In this document: positions 7,211-16,553 of the stretch, piece after piece
Numbering within the stretch: the first letter of the stretch is position 1
How the letters are laid out: each line of letters begins with the position of its first letter
NCBI GenBank assembly: GCA_016934325.1
Contig: JAFGSV010000030.1
Coordinates: 1 to 40,838, forward strand
DNA length: 40,838 nucleotides
Origin: Candidatus Aenigmatarchaeota archaeon
GTDB taxonomy: Archaea; Aenigmatarchaeota; Aenigmatarchaeia; QMZP01; JAFGSV01
Reading direction: 5' to 3'
Notes under the pieces: generated by a model
The model's database searches: none
The model's input: the letters and a program-made list of their open reading frames with translations, nothing else
What the model was told of the DNA's origin: nothing
Position numbers and translations under genes: made by a program

Positions 7211-9802
7211 ATGCCGACGGACTGGAAAAGGATGAGCCTAGGCGATGCCTGCAAGAAGCTCGACACCGGCAAGGACGGCATCACCGAAGAGGGCGCAGCC
7301 AAGCGGCTCAAGATATACGGCAAGAACGAGATCACAAGGAAGAGTAAGGCGTCCCCCGTAATGATATTCATCGCCCAGTTCAAATCGCCGCTGATACTCT
7401 TACTGGTCGGCGCTGCCCTGGTGCTGGCCGGGCTGTCGTTCCTGCCGGGATCGGAATCGAACCTGGTTGACACCACGCTGATACTCATAATAGTGATCGC
7501 CTCTTGCGTCTCCGGCTTCTTCCAGGACTGGAAGGCCGAGAGGGCCATCGAGGCGCTCAGGCAGATGTCAACTCCCATTGCCAGGGTGATCAGGGACGGC
7601 AAGGAGAAGCAGATACTTACGACGGGCCTCGTGCCGGGGGACGTGATTATCGTGGAGGGCGGCGATGTCGTCCCTGCGGACGCCAAGATAATACAGGCGT
7701 TCGATATAATGCTCGACGAGTCAATCCTGACCGGGGAGTCGAGGGCCATAAGGAAGGGGCAATCGGGCATGGCCTTCATGAACACCAGCCTAATCTCGGG
7801 CAGGGGGACCATGCTCGTCATCAATACCGGCATGCGCACCCAGGTGGGACGGCTGGCCGAGAAGATGCAGGAGATAAGGGACGTGAAGACACCCTTCCAG
7901 CTCGAGCTCGCCAGCTTCAGCAAGCGCATATTCTGGCTCGTGATGATCGTCGCTGCCGTGATATTCGCTCTGGGGTATTTCAAGTTCGGGCTTTACATGG
8001 CCTTCCTGATTGCCATCTCGCTGGCGGTGGCGGCGATACCCGAGGGGCTTCCGGCGGTAGTGACACTGGCCCTGACTTTCGGGGCGAAGTTCATGGTGAG
8101 GAGCAAGGCGCTCATAAGGAGGCTCCCGGTCGTGGAGTCAATAGGCTCCATCAACGTCATATGCACGGACAAGACGGGAACGCTCACCAAGAACAGGATG
8201 TCCGTGACCCGGGTCATGTTCGACGACGTCATGTATGACAGGAAGGAGATGAACAAGGAGGACGCGAAGAGGATGGAGATGCTGATGCTGTGCTCGGCGC
8301 TGTGCAACAACACTAGCGAGGTAAGCGACGACGAGGGCAAGATGAGAAGGATAGGAGACCAGACGGAGATAGCCCTGGCGGATTTCTCGGAGAGGTTCGG
8401 ATACGGGAAGCAGGACATGGAAAGGATCTACAGGAGGACCCACGAGATATCCTTCACCTCCAAGAGGAAGAGGATGAGCGTGGTCTGCAGGTACGGGAGC
8501 AGGAGGTTCGTCTTCGTCAAGGGCGCCCCCGAGATAGTCCTTGATAGGTGCACCAGGACGCTGAGTGGGGGAAGGGTGCGCAAGCTGGACAGGATGTCAA
8601 GGGAGAAGATACTGAAGCAGGACAACGAGTTCGCTGCTCATGCGCTGAGGGTCCTGGCATTCGGCTTCAAGGAGCTGAAGAAGGACGTCCCCGAGAAGGG
8701 GATAGAGAAGGACCTCGTGTTCACCGGGCTCGCGGCCATGCTTGACCCGCCGAGGGACGAGGTGAAGCAGGCCATCAGGGAATGCGGGACGGCGGGCATC
8801 AGGGTCATCATGATCACGGGGGACAACATGGAGACGGCGAAGGCGATCGCGAACGAGGTGGGCCTTGGCAGCAAGGGCGGTATATCGGGCAAGGAGCTCA
8901 GCGGGATGAGCGACGATAGCCTCGCCAAGAGGCTCGACGAGGGGGTGAACATCTTCGCGAGGACGACGCCATTCGACAAGCTGCGGATTCTCAAGGTCCT
9001 GCAGAGGGATAACAGGGTCGCGATGACCGGGGATGGGGTGAATGACACGCTGGCCCTCAAGAAGGCTGACGTAGGCATCGCCATGGGCGAGAGGGGGACG
9101 GAGGTCGCCAAGGAGGCGAGCGACATAATACTCGTGGACGACAACTTCGCCACGATAAAGAACGCCGTGAAGGAGGGGCGCAGGATCTTCGACAACATAA
9201 GGAAGTTCGTGAACTACCTCCTAACGTGCAACTTCTCGGAGGTCTTCGTGATATTCATGGCAACGCTGCTCCTGGCGCTGAACGAGCCGGTGTTGCTTCC
9301 CGTTCACATCCTTTGGATCAACCTGCTCACGGACGGCCTGCCGGCGCTGGCCCTGGGGATCGACCCGCCCGCCCCGGACATCATGGAGAGGAAGCCCAGG
9401 AAGAAGGGCGAGAGCATACTCGACAAGAGGACCATCTACAACATAGTGTCCATCGGCTTGGCGAAGAGCGCCCTGCTGCTGACAGTCTTCATTCTCAACA
9501 TCTATCTGGCCCTGGGAGACGCAAGAACCGCCCTGTTCATGGGATTCGTCCTGTACGAGTTCCTCAGGATAGGCGTCATAAGGTACCAGGAGAAGCTGGG
9601 CTTCTTCGATAACAGGTGGCTGGTCCTGGCGCTCGTGGCGTCGCTAGCGTTGCAGCTCGTCGTCATCTACACCCCCTTAAACGCGTATTTCGGGACGGTC
9701 CCGCTCAACTTGGCCCAGTGGGGAGTCCTGCTCGTCTTCGCCGTAGTCGGCTGGTTCTGCGCGATCTACATCACCAAGCTGATCAACGCCAGGCTGAAAT
9801 AA
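7211..9802 (+). CDS. P-type ATPase, P2A (Ca2+-transporting) type
   Basis: This 863-aa ion pump has an N-terminal cation-ATPase domain (1-70) and the actuator motif LTGES (173-177). The M4 motif is IPEGLP (276-281), the phosphorylation site DKTGTLT (Asp320), and the hinge TGDGVND (about 606-612). M5 carries NFSE and M6 NLLTDG, matching the Asn/Glu and Asn/Thr/Asp ligand pattern of one Ca2+ site in SERCA/PMR1-type pumps, so Ca2+ export is the best guess; Mn2+ or another cation is possible. It lies just upstream of a Na+/Ca2+ exchanger-like gene, which strengthens a calcium-homeostasis role. Confidence 0.93.
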   Translation: MPTDWKRMSLGDACKKLDTGKDGITEEGAAKRLKIYGKNEITRKSKASPVMIFIAQFKSPLILLLVGAALVLAGLSFLPGSESNLVDTTLILIIVIASCVSGFFQDWKAERAIEALRQMSTPIARVIRDGKEKQILTTGLVPGDVIIVEGGDVVPADAKIIQAFDIMLDESILTGESRAIRKGQSGMAFMNTSLISGRGTMLVINTGMRTQVGRLAEKMQEIRDVKTPFQLELASFSKRIFWLVMIVAAVIFALGYFKFGLYMAFLIAISLAVAAIPEGLPAVVTLALTFGAKFMVRSKALIRRLPVVESIGSINVICTDKTGTLTKNRMSVTRVMFDDVMYDRKEMNKEDAKRMEMLMLCSALCNNTSEVSDDEGKMRRIGDQTEIALADFSERFGYGKQDMERIYRRTHEISFTSKRKRMSVVCRYGSRRFVFVKGAPEIVLDRCTRTLSGGRVRKLDRMSREKILKQDNEFAAHALRVLAFGFKELKKDVPEKGIEKDLVFTGLAAMLDPPRDEVKQAIRECGTAGIRVIMITGDNMETAKAIANEVGLGSKGGISGKELSGMSDDSLAKRLDEGVNIFARTTPFDKLRILKVLQRDNRVAMTGDGVNDTLALKKADVGIAMGERGTEVAKEASDIILVDDNFATIKNAVKEGRRIFDNIRKFVNYLLTCNFSEVFVIFMATLLLALNEPVLLPVHILWINLLTDGLPALALGIDPPAPDIMERKPRKKGESILDKRTIYNIVSIGLAKSALLLTVFILNIYLALGDARTALFMGFVLYEFLRIGVIRYQEKLGFFDNRWLVLALVASLALQLVVIYTPLNAYFGTVPLNLAQWGVLLVFAVVGWFCAIYITKLINARLK

Positions 9803-9827
9803 AAGCCAGCGGAATCAAGTGAATACT

Positions 9828-10763
9828 ATGACGCTGCCCATAGACCTCCTCATGTTCGCTCTGGGGATAGTCCTGCTGCTGAAGGGCGCATCGCTGTTCA
9901 CCGAGAACGCCTCCAGGATCGCGAAGAGCCTGGGGGTTTCTGACATAGTGATCGGACTGACGCTGGTGGCCTTCACGACATCCCTCCCGGAGCTTTCGGT
10001 CAGCACCTTGTCGGTCATCAGGGGATCGTCGGGATTGGCCTTGGGGAACATCATCGGGTCTAACATTGCCAACATAGGCCTGGTGCTGGGGATTTCGGCG
10101 TTCCTGACGTCCAGCATACCTGGAGGCAAGGCCGAGCTGAAGCAGGGATACATAATGCTTGCCGTGACCGTGGTCGCGGCCCTTTTCATAATCGACGGGC
10201 TTTCCTTCCTCAAGGGCGCCATCCTGGTCTCCATGCTGCTGCTGTATGTTTACTATCTGTCAAGGGACAGATCCCTCAGGGAGGGCATCGTGGAGAGGAT
10301 CATAGAGAGGGAGAGCTTCCCCAAAGGCCTTGCGCTATGCATCTTGGGGGGCGCGGGTGTCATCCTGGGATCGGAGCTGCTCATAAACTCAAGCGTAAGC
10401 ATGGCCAGGAGCTTCAGCATATCGGAGACCGTGATAGGACTTACGATCGTAGCGGTTGGGACGTCCCTGCCCGAACTCGCGACGAGCGTGACCGCAGCCT
10501 TCAAGAGGTTGCAGGGAATAGCACTGGGCAATATCCTTGGCTCCAACATCTTCAATCTGCTGATGGTGCTGGGTGCCAGCGCCATGGCCGGTCCCATAAT
10601 AGTAGAGAGCATGCTTCTTGTCTACAGCATACCCATGATGCTGCTCCTGACGGCTTTGCTGGTCCTTTTCATGAAGGCCGAGAACAAGTTGGGAAGGTTC
10701 GACGGCATCGCGCTGCTGCTGCTCTACGGTTTCTTCCTGTATCTCAAGATATTTCTGCTATGA
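9828..10763 (+). CDS. Na+/Ca2+ antiporter-like protein (CaCA family, YrbG-like)
   Basis: About 311 aa and ten hydrophobic segments, the usual size of prokaryotic CaCA exchangers. Both ion-binding alpha repeats are visible: TSLPELSVS...LGNIIGSNIANIGLVLG (about 49-85) and TSLPELATS...LGNILGSNIFNLLMVLG (about 210-247). Their conserved Glu and Asn residues form the cation site in this family. The gene follows the P-type ATPase by 25 bp, likely in one operon. ATG 9828 is preferred over GTG 9819 because AAGTGA sits 5 nt before it. Confidence 0.93.
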   Translation: MTLPIDLLMFALGIVLLLKGASLFTENASRIAKSLGVSDIVIGLTLVAFTTSLPELSVSTLSVIRGSSGLALGNIIGSNIANIGLVLGISAFLTSSIPGGKAELKQGYIMLAVTVVAALFIIDGLSFLKGAILVSMLLLYVYYLSRDRSLREGIVERIIERESFPKGLALCILGGAGVILGSELLINSSVSMARSFSISETVIGLTIVAVGTSLPELATSVTAAFKRLQGIALGNILGSNIFNLLMVLGASAMAGPIIVESMLLVYSIPMMLLLTALLVLFMKAENKLGRFDGIALLLLYGFFLYLKIFLL

Positions 10764-10782
10764 AGCAAAGCAAAAAAGAGCT

Positions 10783-11019
10783 TCAGCACGTGCAGGAGGC
10801 GACCTGGCCCGGGTGCTGAATCCTTGACGCCTTGAATACCCAGAAGCTATCACTTCCGATACCATAACGCCTGGCGACCCCGCCGCTATAACGGGAATCC
10901 AAAGACGTGTGGAAACGGATGATGGACGGTTCGGCATCATCAATGCCACCGAAGCCATCGGAACCCAAATCTCTAATCATATCGTCTCGCTTTCCCCAAC
11001 TTCCGTACATTGTGGTCAT
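10783..11019 (-). CDS. Possible small protein, unrecognised (78 aa)
   Basis: I do not recognise this protein. Support comes only from signals. On the minus strand, TATA-like TTATAAAAG (11058-11066) would start a transcript near 11036. The short leader contains GTGAG (11023-11027), three bases before the ATG at 11019. The predicted protein is polar, rich in Gly, Ser and Asp, and has no membrane segment. Codon choice is less biased than in the neighbours, so it could be chance. It is convergent with the exchanger gene. Confidence 0.3.
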   Translation of the reverse strand: MTTMYGSWGKRDDMIRDLGSDGFGGIDDAEPSIIRFHTSLDSRYSGGVARRYGIGSDSFWVFKASRIQHPGQVASCTC

Positions 11020-11122
11020 TAACTCACTTCTGATAATATGATCCGTTGCACAAAACGCTTTTATAATAATAACGCCCTTAATTTTATAAAATCAATATCA
11101 TATCCGCAGCATTTCTGCAAAG

Positions 11123-11133
11123 ATTATAAATAG
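11123..11133 (+). promoter_or_regulatory. TATA-like box for STT3 gene
   Basis: ATTATAAATAG is centred 25 bp before the ATG at 11153, an almost ideal archaeal box A for a leaderless transcript. Confidence 0.6.
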
Positions 11134-11152
11134 GTCGGGGATATTAGATACT

Positions 11153-13363
11153 ATGAGATTGGGGGAAGTCACGGAGAGGGCAAGGGGGATGCTGACCCTG
11201 AAGTTCTTTGTCAGGTACTGGTGGCTGTGGTGCCTGATACTCATAGTGGTATTCACCTTCTGGGCCAGGAACATACCGGCCAAGTACGGCGAGCTGCAGG
11301 CGCTTGACCCCTTCTATGCATACAGGATGAACCTGTACATGCTCGAAAACAATCTGCAGCTGCCGCAGCATGATTACATGAGGTACTGGCCTGACGGGGT
11401 CTCCATCGAAAAATACGGTCCCCTGCTGTATTTCTACGTCCCCGTCGTCATATACCTGGCGTTCCTGTTCGTCGGCATCAGCATGCCATATCTCGATTTC
11501 GCCCTGCTCTATCCGGCCTTGATGGGCGCGATTTCGGTCTTCATCATCTACTGGATAGCGGTCGAGGTCTTCAAGGACAAGAAGGCCGGCATCTTCGCGG
11601 CCGTTTTCCTGGCGACGATTCCCGCCTACATCTCAAGGACGTCAGCCGGCTTCTTCGACAAGGAGGCGACCGGAGGCACCCTGATGCTGCTTGGCATATA
11701 CATGTTCGTCAGGGCTTGCAATAAGGATTCATGGAAGATCGGACTGCTGTCCATGATTCCCGTGGCAATCGCCATAGGCTCGTGGGGAGGAGCCCAATTC
11801 ATAATGTTCATAATTTCCGGATTCATCATATTGAAGCTGGTTCTCAACCAGTACAATGACGCCATGATCAAGGCAGCCATCCCCTGCCTTTTAGCGGCGG
11901 TGCTTTCACAAAGGTACATCATAGGTTACTACACCTGGCCTTTCGAGCAGGTCATTTCGATCGTTGCGATAGGCCTCATAGCTTTGCGGTACGCTGCCGG
12001 CAGGTACAAGCTGGTCAGAAAAGACCAGCTGCCATACCTGATACCGGCAACATTGGCGCTCATCATACTGACGGTGCTGTTCGGATCGATGTTCTCGGAC
12101 TTCTTCTGGAGGCTCATCAACAGGGTCCTCGTGCTGACGCAGTCCGGCGGTGAGAAGGGGTACATAGGCAGCACCGTCGCCGAGCAGATGACGGGAAGCT
12201 GGAACGACATAACATCAAGGGCAAACGTAGCCTTCGCAAGCTCGATCCTGCCAGTCAGCGCGCCCTTCGATACGCTGTTCAGCATATGGTTCCTCATGAT
12301 ACTGGGGTCCCTGGTTATATTCTACAACCTGTATTCGAGGAGGGAATGGATGCTCATGCTTCCTTTGCTGTGGCTTCTGATGTCCATACAGACCGTGTTC
12401 TTCATGGTCAGGCTGGTCTTCTTCCTGGCACCACCGGCTGCGCTCGTGGCGGCTTATTTCCTATCGGAAGCCCTGAACAGGTTCAAATCCCTGAATTACA
12501 TGAAGAGCAGGTCGGGCCTCAGGAAGCTGAACTTCGCTTCCATACCACTGATAGCTTTCGTGTCCATGCTTATACTCGCCAATCTCGCCGCGGGTTACAT
12601 TTTCTGCAATTCAATAGGCCCGTCATTCAACAGCTACTGGGGTGAAGCGATGGACTACCTGGCCGAGGAGACCCCGCTGAATGCAAGCGTCCTGTCCTGG
12701 TGGGATTTCGGCTACTGGTTCCAGATGAGGGGCCAGAGGCCGAGCACCGCCGACGGGGGGAACCTCAACGGGTCCGTCAACGAGCAGATCGCAGACTGGT
12801 ACGTTGCGGACAGCCAGAACTGGACGAGCTACAGGAGCTGGCTGACTGGCAAGGACGTGAGCTACATACTCATGGATTACACGCTGCCCGGGAAATATGG
12901 AGCGATATCCAAGATCGCCAGCAGGGGCAAGACGGTCATCGGGATGCTGCAGTTCCAGCAGTCCGGCGTGTACCCCCAGGAGAACAAAACCATAGTGGAA
13001 TACAAGGCGGGGCAGTACACGATATGGCTGCCCGTCAGCGAATCCGGGAACATCGCTGGGGCCCCGATATTCATGATTTCTCAGGGAGACCAGTACCTGG
13101 GCAGGACTTACGTCACCGACCTTTGCACGACCAGCGGCATCATCAAGTTGCCCGCGCCGGAGAATGGCGACACCATGCCGGGCTGCATCACGATCACGGC
13201 ATACGGACTGTTCTACATACCCACGGAGGCGGAGTACAGCACATTCACCAACCTCATGTTCATGGACGGGTACGGCATACCGGACGTCAAGAAGGTCTTC
13301 GACAACAATCTTATCAAGATTTACAAGCTGGAAATAAACGAGACGGCGGATGCTTTAAGCTAG
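11153..13363 (+). CDS. STT3/AglB-type oligosaccharyltransferase
   Basis: This membrane enzyme transfers a lipid-linked glycan to Asn in N-x-S/T sequons on the outer face of the cell membrane. The 736-aa protein has a short cytoplasmic start, then about 11-13 transmembrane segments up to about residue 490, then a soluble C-terminal domain. The signature WWDFGYW is at about 517-523. The acidic loop motifs are present as LDPFYAYR (Asp52) and GFFDKEATGG (about 164-173), which bind metal and substrate in this family. A GPT/Alg7-like gene and diacetamido-uronic acid sugar genes in the same window suggest a complete N-glycan pathway nearby. Stop is TAG. Confidence 0.95.
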   Translation: MRLGEVTERARGMLTLKFFVRYWWLWCLILIVVFTFWARNIPAKYGELQALDPFYAYRMNLYMLENNLQLPQHDYMRYWPDGVSIEKYGPLLYFYVPVVIYLAFLFVGISMPYLDFALLYPALMGAISVFIIYWIAVEVFKDKKAGIFAAVFLATIPAYISRTSAGFFDKEATGGTLMLLGIYMFVRACNKDSWKIGLLSMIPVAIAIGSWGGAQFIMFIISGFIILKLVLNQYNDAMIKAAIPCLLAAVLSQRYIIGYYTWPFEQVISIVAIGLIALRYAAGRYKLVRKDQLPYLIPATLALIILTVLFGSMFSDFFWRLINRVLVLTQSGGEKGYIGSTVAEQMTGSWNDITSRANVAFASSILPVSAPFDTLFSIWFLMILGSLVIFYNLYSRREWMLMLPLLWLLMSIQTVFFMVRLVFFLAPPAALVAAYFLSEALNRFKSLNYMKSRSGLRKLNFASIPLIAFVSMLILANLAAGYIFCNSIGPSFNSYWGEAMDYLAEETPLNASVLSWWDFGYWFQMRGQRPSTADGGNLNGSVNEQIADWYVADSQNWTSYRSWLTGKDVSYILMDYTLPGKYGAISKIASRGKTVIGMLQFQQSGVYPQENKTIVEYKAGQYTIWLPVSESGNIAGAPIFMISQGDQYLGRTYVTDLCTTSGIIKLPAPENGDTMPGCITITAYGLFYIPTEAEYSTFTNLMFMDGYGIPDVKKVFDNNLIKIYKLEINETADALS

Positions 13364-13406
13364 CCGGCCAATGAGAAAATGACATCCGAAACCCTAAATT
13401 GCCGGT

Positions 13407-14765
13407 CTAGTTGAATCCGAGGATCATCCTGAGCCCCTTTATGTTCCTGATGAGGTCTCCCGGCGACCTGATCTTCAGCACCCTCTTCGTGACGTAGGTG
13501 GGGCGGAAATAGAACCTCCTGAACGCTTCCCTGTGGATCCTCCTCACCTCGGCCTCGTTCTTGTAGCCGAAGGGCACGAACACGGGGTTCCACTCGTTGT
13601 ACTCGTCGAACTTCTTGCTTAACCGACCCCATTTCGAGGCCTCCCTGTACAGCTTCGTGCCGGGGAAGGGCGTGGTTATGGTGAACTGAGAGTAATCCGC
13701 GTCAAGCTCTATCGCGAACCTGATGGTCTTCATGGCCAGCTCGGGGGTCTCCCCTGGCAGAGCTATCATGAAGGATCCCCTGACCTCTATCCCGGCGGCC
13801 TTTGTGGCCTTGACTGCCTTCCTGGACATGTCCAGCGTTATCCCCTTCTCTATGTTGTCCAGCAGCCGCTGGTCCCCCGCCTCTATGCCGTAGAAAATGT
13901 TCCAGCAGCCGGCGGCCTTCATCTTCCTGAGCATCTCGTAGTCGACGAAGTTCACCCTGGAGTAGCACGACCATGCGATGTCGATCCCCTCTTCGATGAG
14001 CCGGTCGCAGAAATCCAACACCCACTGCCTCTTCATGGTGAACAGGTCGTCCCAGAAGGATATCTCGGTGGTGTTGTACTCCCTGATGACATGCTTTATC
14101 TCCCTGATCACGTTGTCCACGCTCCTTGCCCTGTAGTTGTAGCCGTACAGGTCCTTGCAGCAGTATGTGCAGCTGAAGGGGCAGCCCCTGCTGATGATCA
14201 TGTTTATCGCATATGGCGAGCGCTTGTAAGTGTTCGGCAGTGCCTTGTATGCGCGCATGGGCAGCAGATGGCGCGCCGGGAAGGGCAGGGAATCAAGGTC
14301 GTCGACGCGCTTGCCTATTATGACCTTCTTCATGGCGTATTTGCCGGGATCCCTGAGAATGTCGACTATGGTTATGTCACCCTCGCCCACCAGGACGAAA
14401 TCGGCGCCCGTCCTCTTCAGGGTGCTGTCGGGCATTATCGTGGCGTGCGGGCCGCCGACACCGAGCAAGACATCGGGATGATCCTTCTTGATCCCCCTGC
14501 TCAGATTCTCAACCCTCCCGATGGTTGTCGTCAGCGCAGTCATGCCTATGAAATCCGGCCTCGTACTCTCCACATTCCGAAGAACATCATCCATGCCGTA
14601 GCCAAGAGCAGGCGCGTCGATTATACTAACCTCATGCCCCTCCTTGAGGAGCACCGCCGCCATGTAAGCCAGTCCGAGCGGGGCGAGATGGCCGCCGACA
14701 TCGCCGACCTTCTTGCTGTATCTCTCATCGACGCTAATGGGAGGGAATATCAGCAGGACTTTCAT
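13407..14765 (-). CDS. B12-binding-domain-type radical SAM protein
   Basis: A 452-aa protein of the BchE/hopanoid-HpnR-like architecture. An N-terminal cobalamin-binding-type Rossmann domain (MKVLLIFPPIS...GVGGPHAT, about 1-140) is followed by a radical SAM domain with the [4Fe-4S] motif CPFSCTYC (Cys195, 199, 202). The B12-ligating DxHxxG motif is not visible (IIDAPALGYG), so cobalamin may be bound without it or not at all. Substrate unknown; such proteins often modify lipids, cofactors or sugars. The ATG at 14765 is preferred over an upstream one (14783) because GGGAGG lies 8 nt before it and a TATA-like GTATTATATTTTC lies near 14801-14813. Confidence 0.9.
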   Translation of the reverse strand: MKVLLIFPPISVDERYSKKVGDVGGHLAPLGLAYMAAVLLKEGHEVSIIDAPALGYGMDDVLRNVESTRPDFIGMTALTTTIGRVENLSRGIKKDHPDVLLGVGGPHATIMPDSTLKRTGADFVLVGEGDITIVDILRDPGKYAMKKVIIGKRVDDLDSLPFPARHLLPMRAYKALPNTYKRSPYAINMIISRGCPFSCTYCCKDLYGYNYRARSVDNVIREIKHVIREYNTTEISFWDDLFTMKRQWVLDFCDRLIEEGIDIAWSCYSRVNFVDYEMLRKMKAAGCWNIFYGIEAGDQRLLDNIEKGITLDMSRKAVKATKAAGIEVRGSFMIALPGETPELAMKTIRFAIELDADYSQFTITTPFPGTKLYREASKWGRLSKKFDEYNEWNPVFVPFGYKNEAEVRRIHREAFRRFYFRPTYVTKRVLKIRSPGDLIRNIKGLRMILGFN

Positions 14766-14783
14766 GGCTCCAGCCTCCCGCAT

Positions 14784-15009
14784 CCCGTACCAGCTTCAAT
14801 GAAAATATAATACAACATGCTGACCATTTGTATAGTAGGCCCAAAGTCTTTTTATATTGAATTCGCACCAGATTTTTCAAGGCGACTGAGGCACATTATA
14901 CAAGACCGTGAACTTCATTTTCTTTGTTATTTAAATTAAAAAACAACAATAGAATGGGTTAGCTATCATATCGAAATATCACTATAATAGATATGAGAGT
15001 GACGCAACA
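14784..15009. other. AT-rich intergenic region with divergent promoters
   Basis: No gene seen. The left end carries the TATA-like box of the minus-strand radical SAM gene. The right part holds T/A-rich boxes (TTATTTAAATTAAA at about 14928-14941 and CACTATAATAGAT near 14981) and a GAGTGA ribosome-binding-like site just before the ATG at 15010. Confidence 0.5.
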
Positions 15010-15381
15010 ATGAAAATACTAATCGATATCAGATATCGTCATCTGCTTTTATCTGTAACTTGCATAGCAATACTTCTTGGCATAGGGATTGTCATGGCAT
15101 AGGGTTCGAACTACCCCGAGCTTCACGGACACGATTCTGGCGAGCTGGTGATCGATCAATTCTCTTACAGCGGTTATTATTATCAAGAATCTGACGGCGA
15201 CGGCACCCGGGAAAATAACATGGGGCAGCATCTGTTCTGCATGCTATCCAGGGTGGCTTCAGGAGGTCTCAACTCGGAATGCAGGGTTTATTTGGGTTCG
15301 GGGAATTGGATATTGCGGGCGGTGGACCCGGATGATCAATATACCGATACCCAGCGCTGCGGCGCTATCTGTTTTGACTGA
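15010..15381 (+). pseudogene. Small secreted-protein gene interrupted by an in-frame TAG
   Basis: The ATG at 15010 opens a clear signal peptide: a short charged start, then HLLLSVTCIAILLGIGIVMA. An amber codon follows at 15100-15102. The same frame then continues without interruption to TGA at 15379-15381. It encodes a mature-like domain starting GSNYPELHGHDSGELV and ending with a Cys-rich pattern (HLFCML...SECRVY...NWILRA...CGAICF). The stop falls exactly at the signal-peptide boundary and could come from a single Tyr (TAT/TAC) change. TAG is used as a normal terminator by other genes here (STT3, polB, TctA-like), so a decayed gene is the simplest reading; readthrough or an assembly error are alternatives. 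Base composition is lower in GC than the flanks. Confidence 0.6.
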
Positions 15382-15382
15382 A

Positions 15383-16435
15383 TCATATGACCTGCATGAA
15401 CCAGAGTCCAAGCGCGAACAGCGCGAGTATGACCTCGACGCCGATAATGCTCAGCACCCAGTCCCTCTCGTAGACCTTCTCCTTGAACCTCTTCGCTATT
15501 AGGTACCCGAATGGCTCGAAGCCGTATATCCTGTCAGTGTACTCAAGGCTGCCGTCCGGATGGACGAGCGTGGCGAACGCCTCCGGAAGCACGAGATCTG
15601 GGTCATGCATCTTGTCGATTTTGAATTTTACGAACATGAATGCATCGAAGAGGTACGGGATGAACAGGATAAGCGCTACCCTCTCCATGTTTCCGAGTAT
15701 CGCGATGCACGCTATCGACGCCCCGACGGCGTACGTGAGGCTGTCCCCGGGAAAGATGCTTGCTGGGGGCTTGTTGTACCACAGGAAGGCGAGCAGCGAG
15801 AAGACCATGCACAAAGACATCACGGTCACCCAGCTTGAGCCGGACATCCACGCGACGAAAGCCAGCGTGGTCAATATGACGACGCCCATCCCGGCCTCAA
15901 GGCCGTTATGGCCGGACATCATGTTGAACCCGTTGGTAGCTCCTATGATACCTATCGGGACTATTACAAGAGGGAATAATATGCCGAAGTCCACGAAGCC
16001 CAAGAACGGAACGCTCATCACCGAGTGCCCAGCATTGACGACGGCCAGCGGAATCGCTATAGGTAAAGTGAACATGACCTTGAGATGCCTCCACTTCTCC
16101 GCGGCGGCCCTCCTCCTCAGAAGCACCTTAATGACATCGTCGATGAAGCCGACGAAGCCCGCGAGCAGGACCGTGACGAGCATGGCGAATATCTCAACGA
16201 GCATCACGGGATCCAGGAGATAGAACGTCTTGATTGAGATGTACAGAAGGATGCCGAAAACGGCGCCGATCATGACGACCACGCCGCCCGGCTCGGCCAC
16301 TGCCGGCTTCGGATCGGGCCTGCCCATGTCCCTGCCGACGAGCCCGATCTCATGCATCTTCCTCCTCCATCCCGGCATTATGACCAAAGTAAGCAGGAAC
16401 GCCAGGGCGAAGCACGAAAACAGTATCAATTCCAT
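15383..16435 (-). CDS. GPT/Alg7-type polyprenyl-phosphate HexNAc-1-phosphate transferase
   Basis: A 350-aa multi-pass enzyme that would load the first sugar phosphate on dolichol phosphate for glycan assembly. Family motifs: FIDDVIK (Asp99, Asp100, Lys103), TNGFNMMSGHNGLEAG (about 167-182, archaeal/eukaryotic GPT form), and FPGDSLTYAVGA. About ten hydrophobic segments. A longer frame starting at 16519 adds a charged 28-residue leader without membrane character. The ATG at 16435 follows GGTGGTGGC and begins at the first membrane segment, so it is preferred. It likely feeds the STT3 pathway. Confidence 0.92.
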   Translation of the reverse strand: MELILFSCFALAFLLTLVIMPGWRRKMHEIGLVGRDMGRPDPKPAVAEPGGVVVMIGAVFGILLYISIKTFYLLDPVMLVEIFAMLVTVLLAGFVGFIDDVIKVLLRRRAAAEKWRHLKVMFTLPIAIPLAVVNAGHSVMSVPFLGFVDFGILFPLVIVPIGIIGATNGFNMMSGHNGLEAGMGVVILTTLAFVAWMSGSSWVTVMSLCMVFSLLAFLWYNKPPASIFPGDSLTYAVGASIACIAILGNMERVALILFIPYLFDAFMFVKFKIDKMHDPDLVLPEAFATLVHPDGSLEYTDRIYGFEPFGYLIAKRFKEKVYERDWVLSIIGVEVILALFALGLWFMQVI

Positions 16436-16519
16436 CGAGCCACCACCAAACGGATTCTCCCTTCTCTTAATTTTGCGCCATTCCTTAATAATATTGCCGT
16501 GATGCCGCATCTGCCGCAA

Positions 16520-16531
16520 AGGTTTAAAGAT
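16520..16531 (+). promoter_or_regulatory. TATA-like box for the DUF362 gene
   Basis: AGGTTTAAAGAT is centred about 28 bp before the ATG at 16554. The upstream ATG at 16536 would lie before the expected transcription start, which argues for 16554. Confidence 0.5.
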
Positions 16532-16553
16532 TTAGATGCCAGCGAAGAATAAT

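Larger units (their letters stand above)
10764..11152. other. Intergenic region with one weak small-gene candidate and the STT3 promoter
   Basis: No strong gene lies here. The left part holds a possible 78-codon minus-strand reading frame (10783-11019), listed separately. The right part (11035-11135) is AT-rich and holds TATA-like boxes facing both directions. Confidence 0.6.

Noticed and set aside
15100-15102. Genome-wide reassignment of TAG (for example pyrrolysine) to explain the amber codon
   Set aside because: Several clear genes here end with TAG and have no plausible extension, so TAG acts as a stop in general. A context-specific effect is not excluded.
15049-15231. 60-codon minus-strand frame within the amber-interrupted secreted gene
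   Set aside because: No promoter or family; the plus-strand reading has a signal peptide and a Cys pattern.
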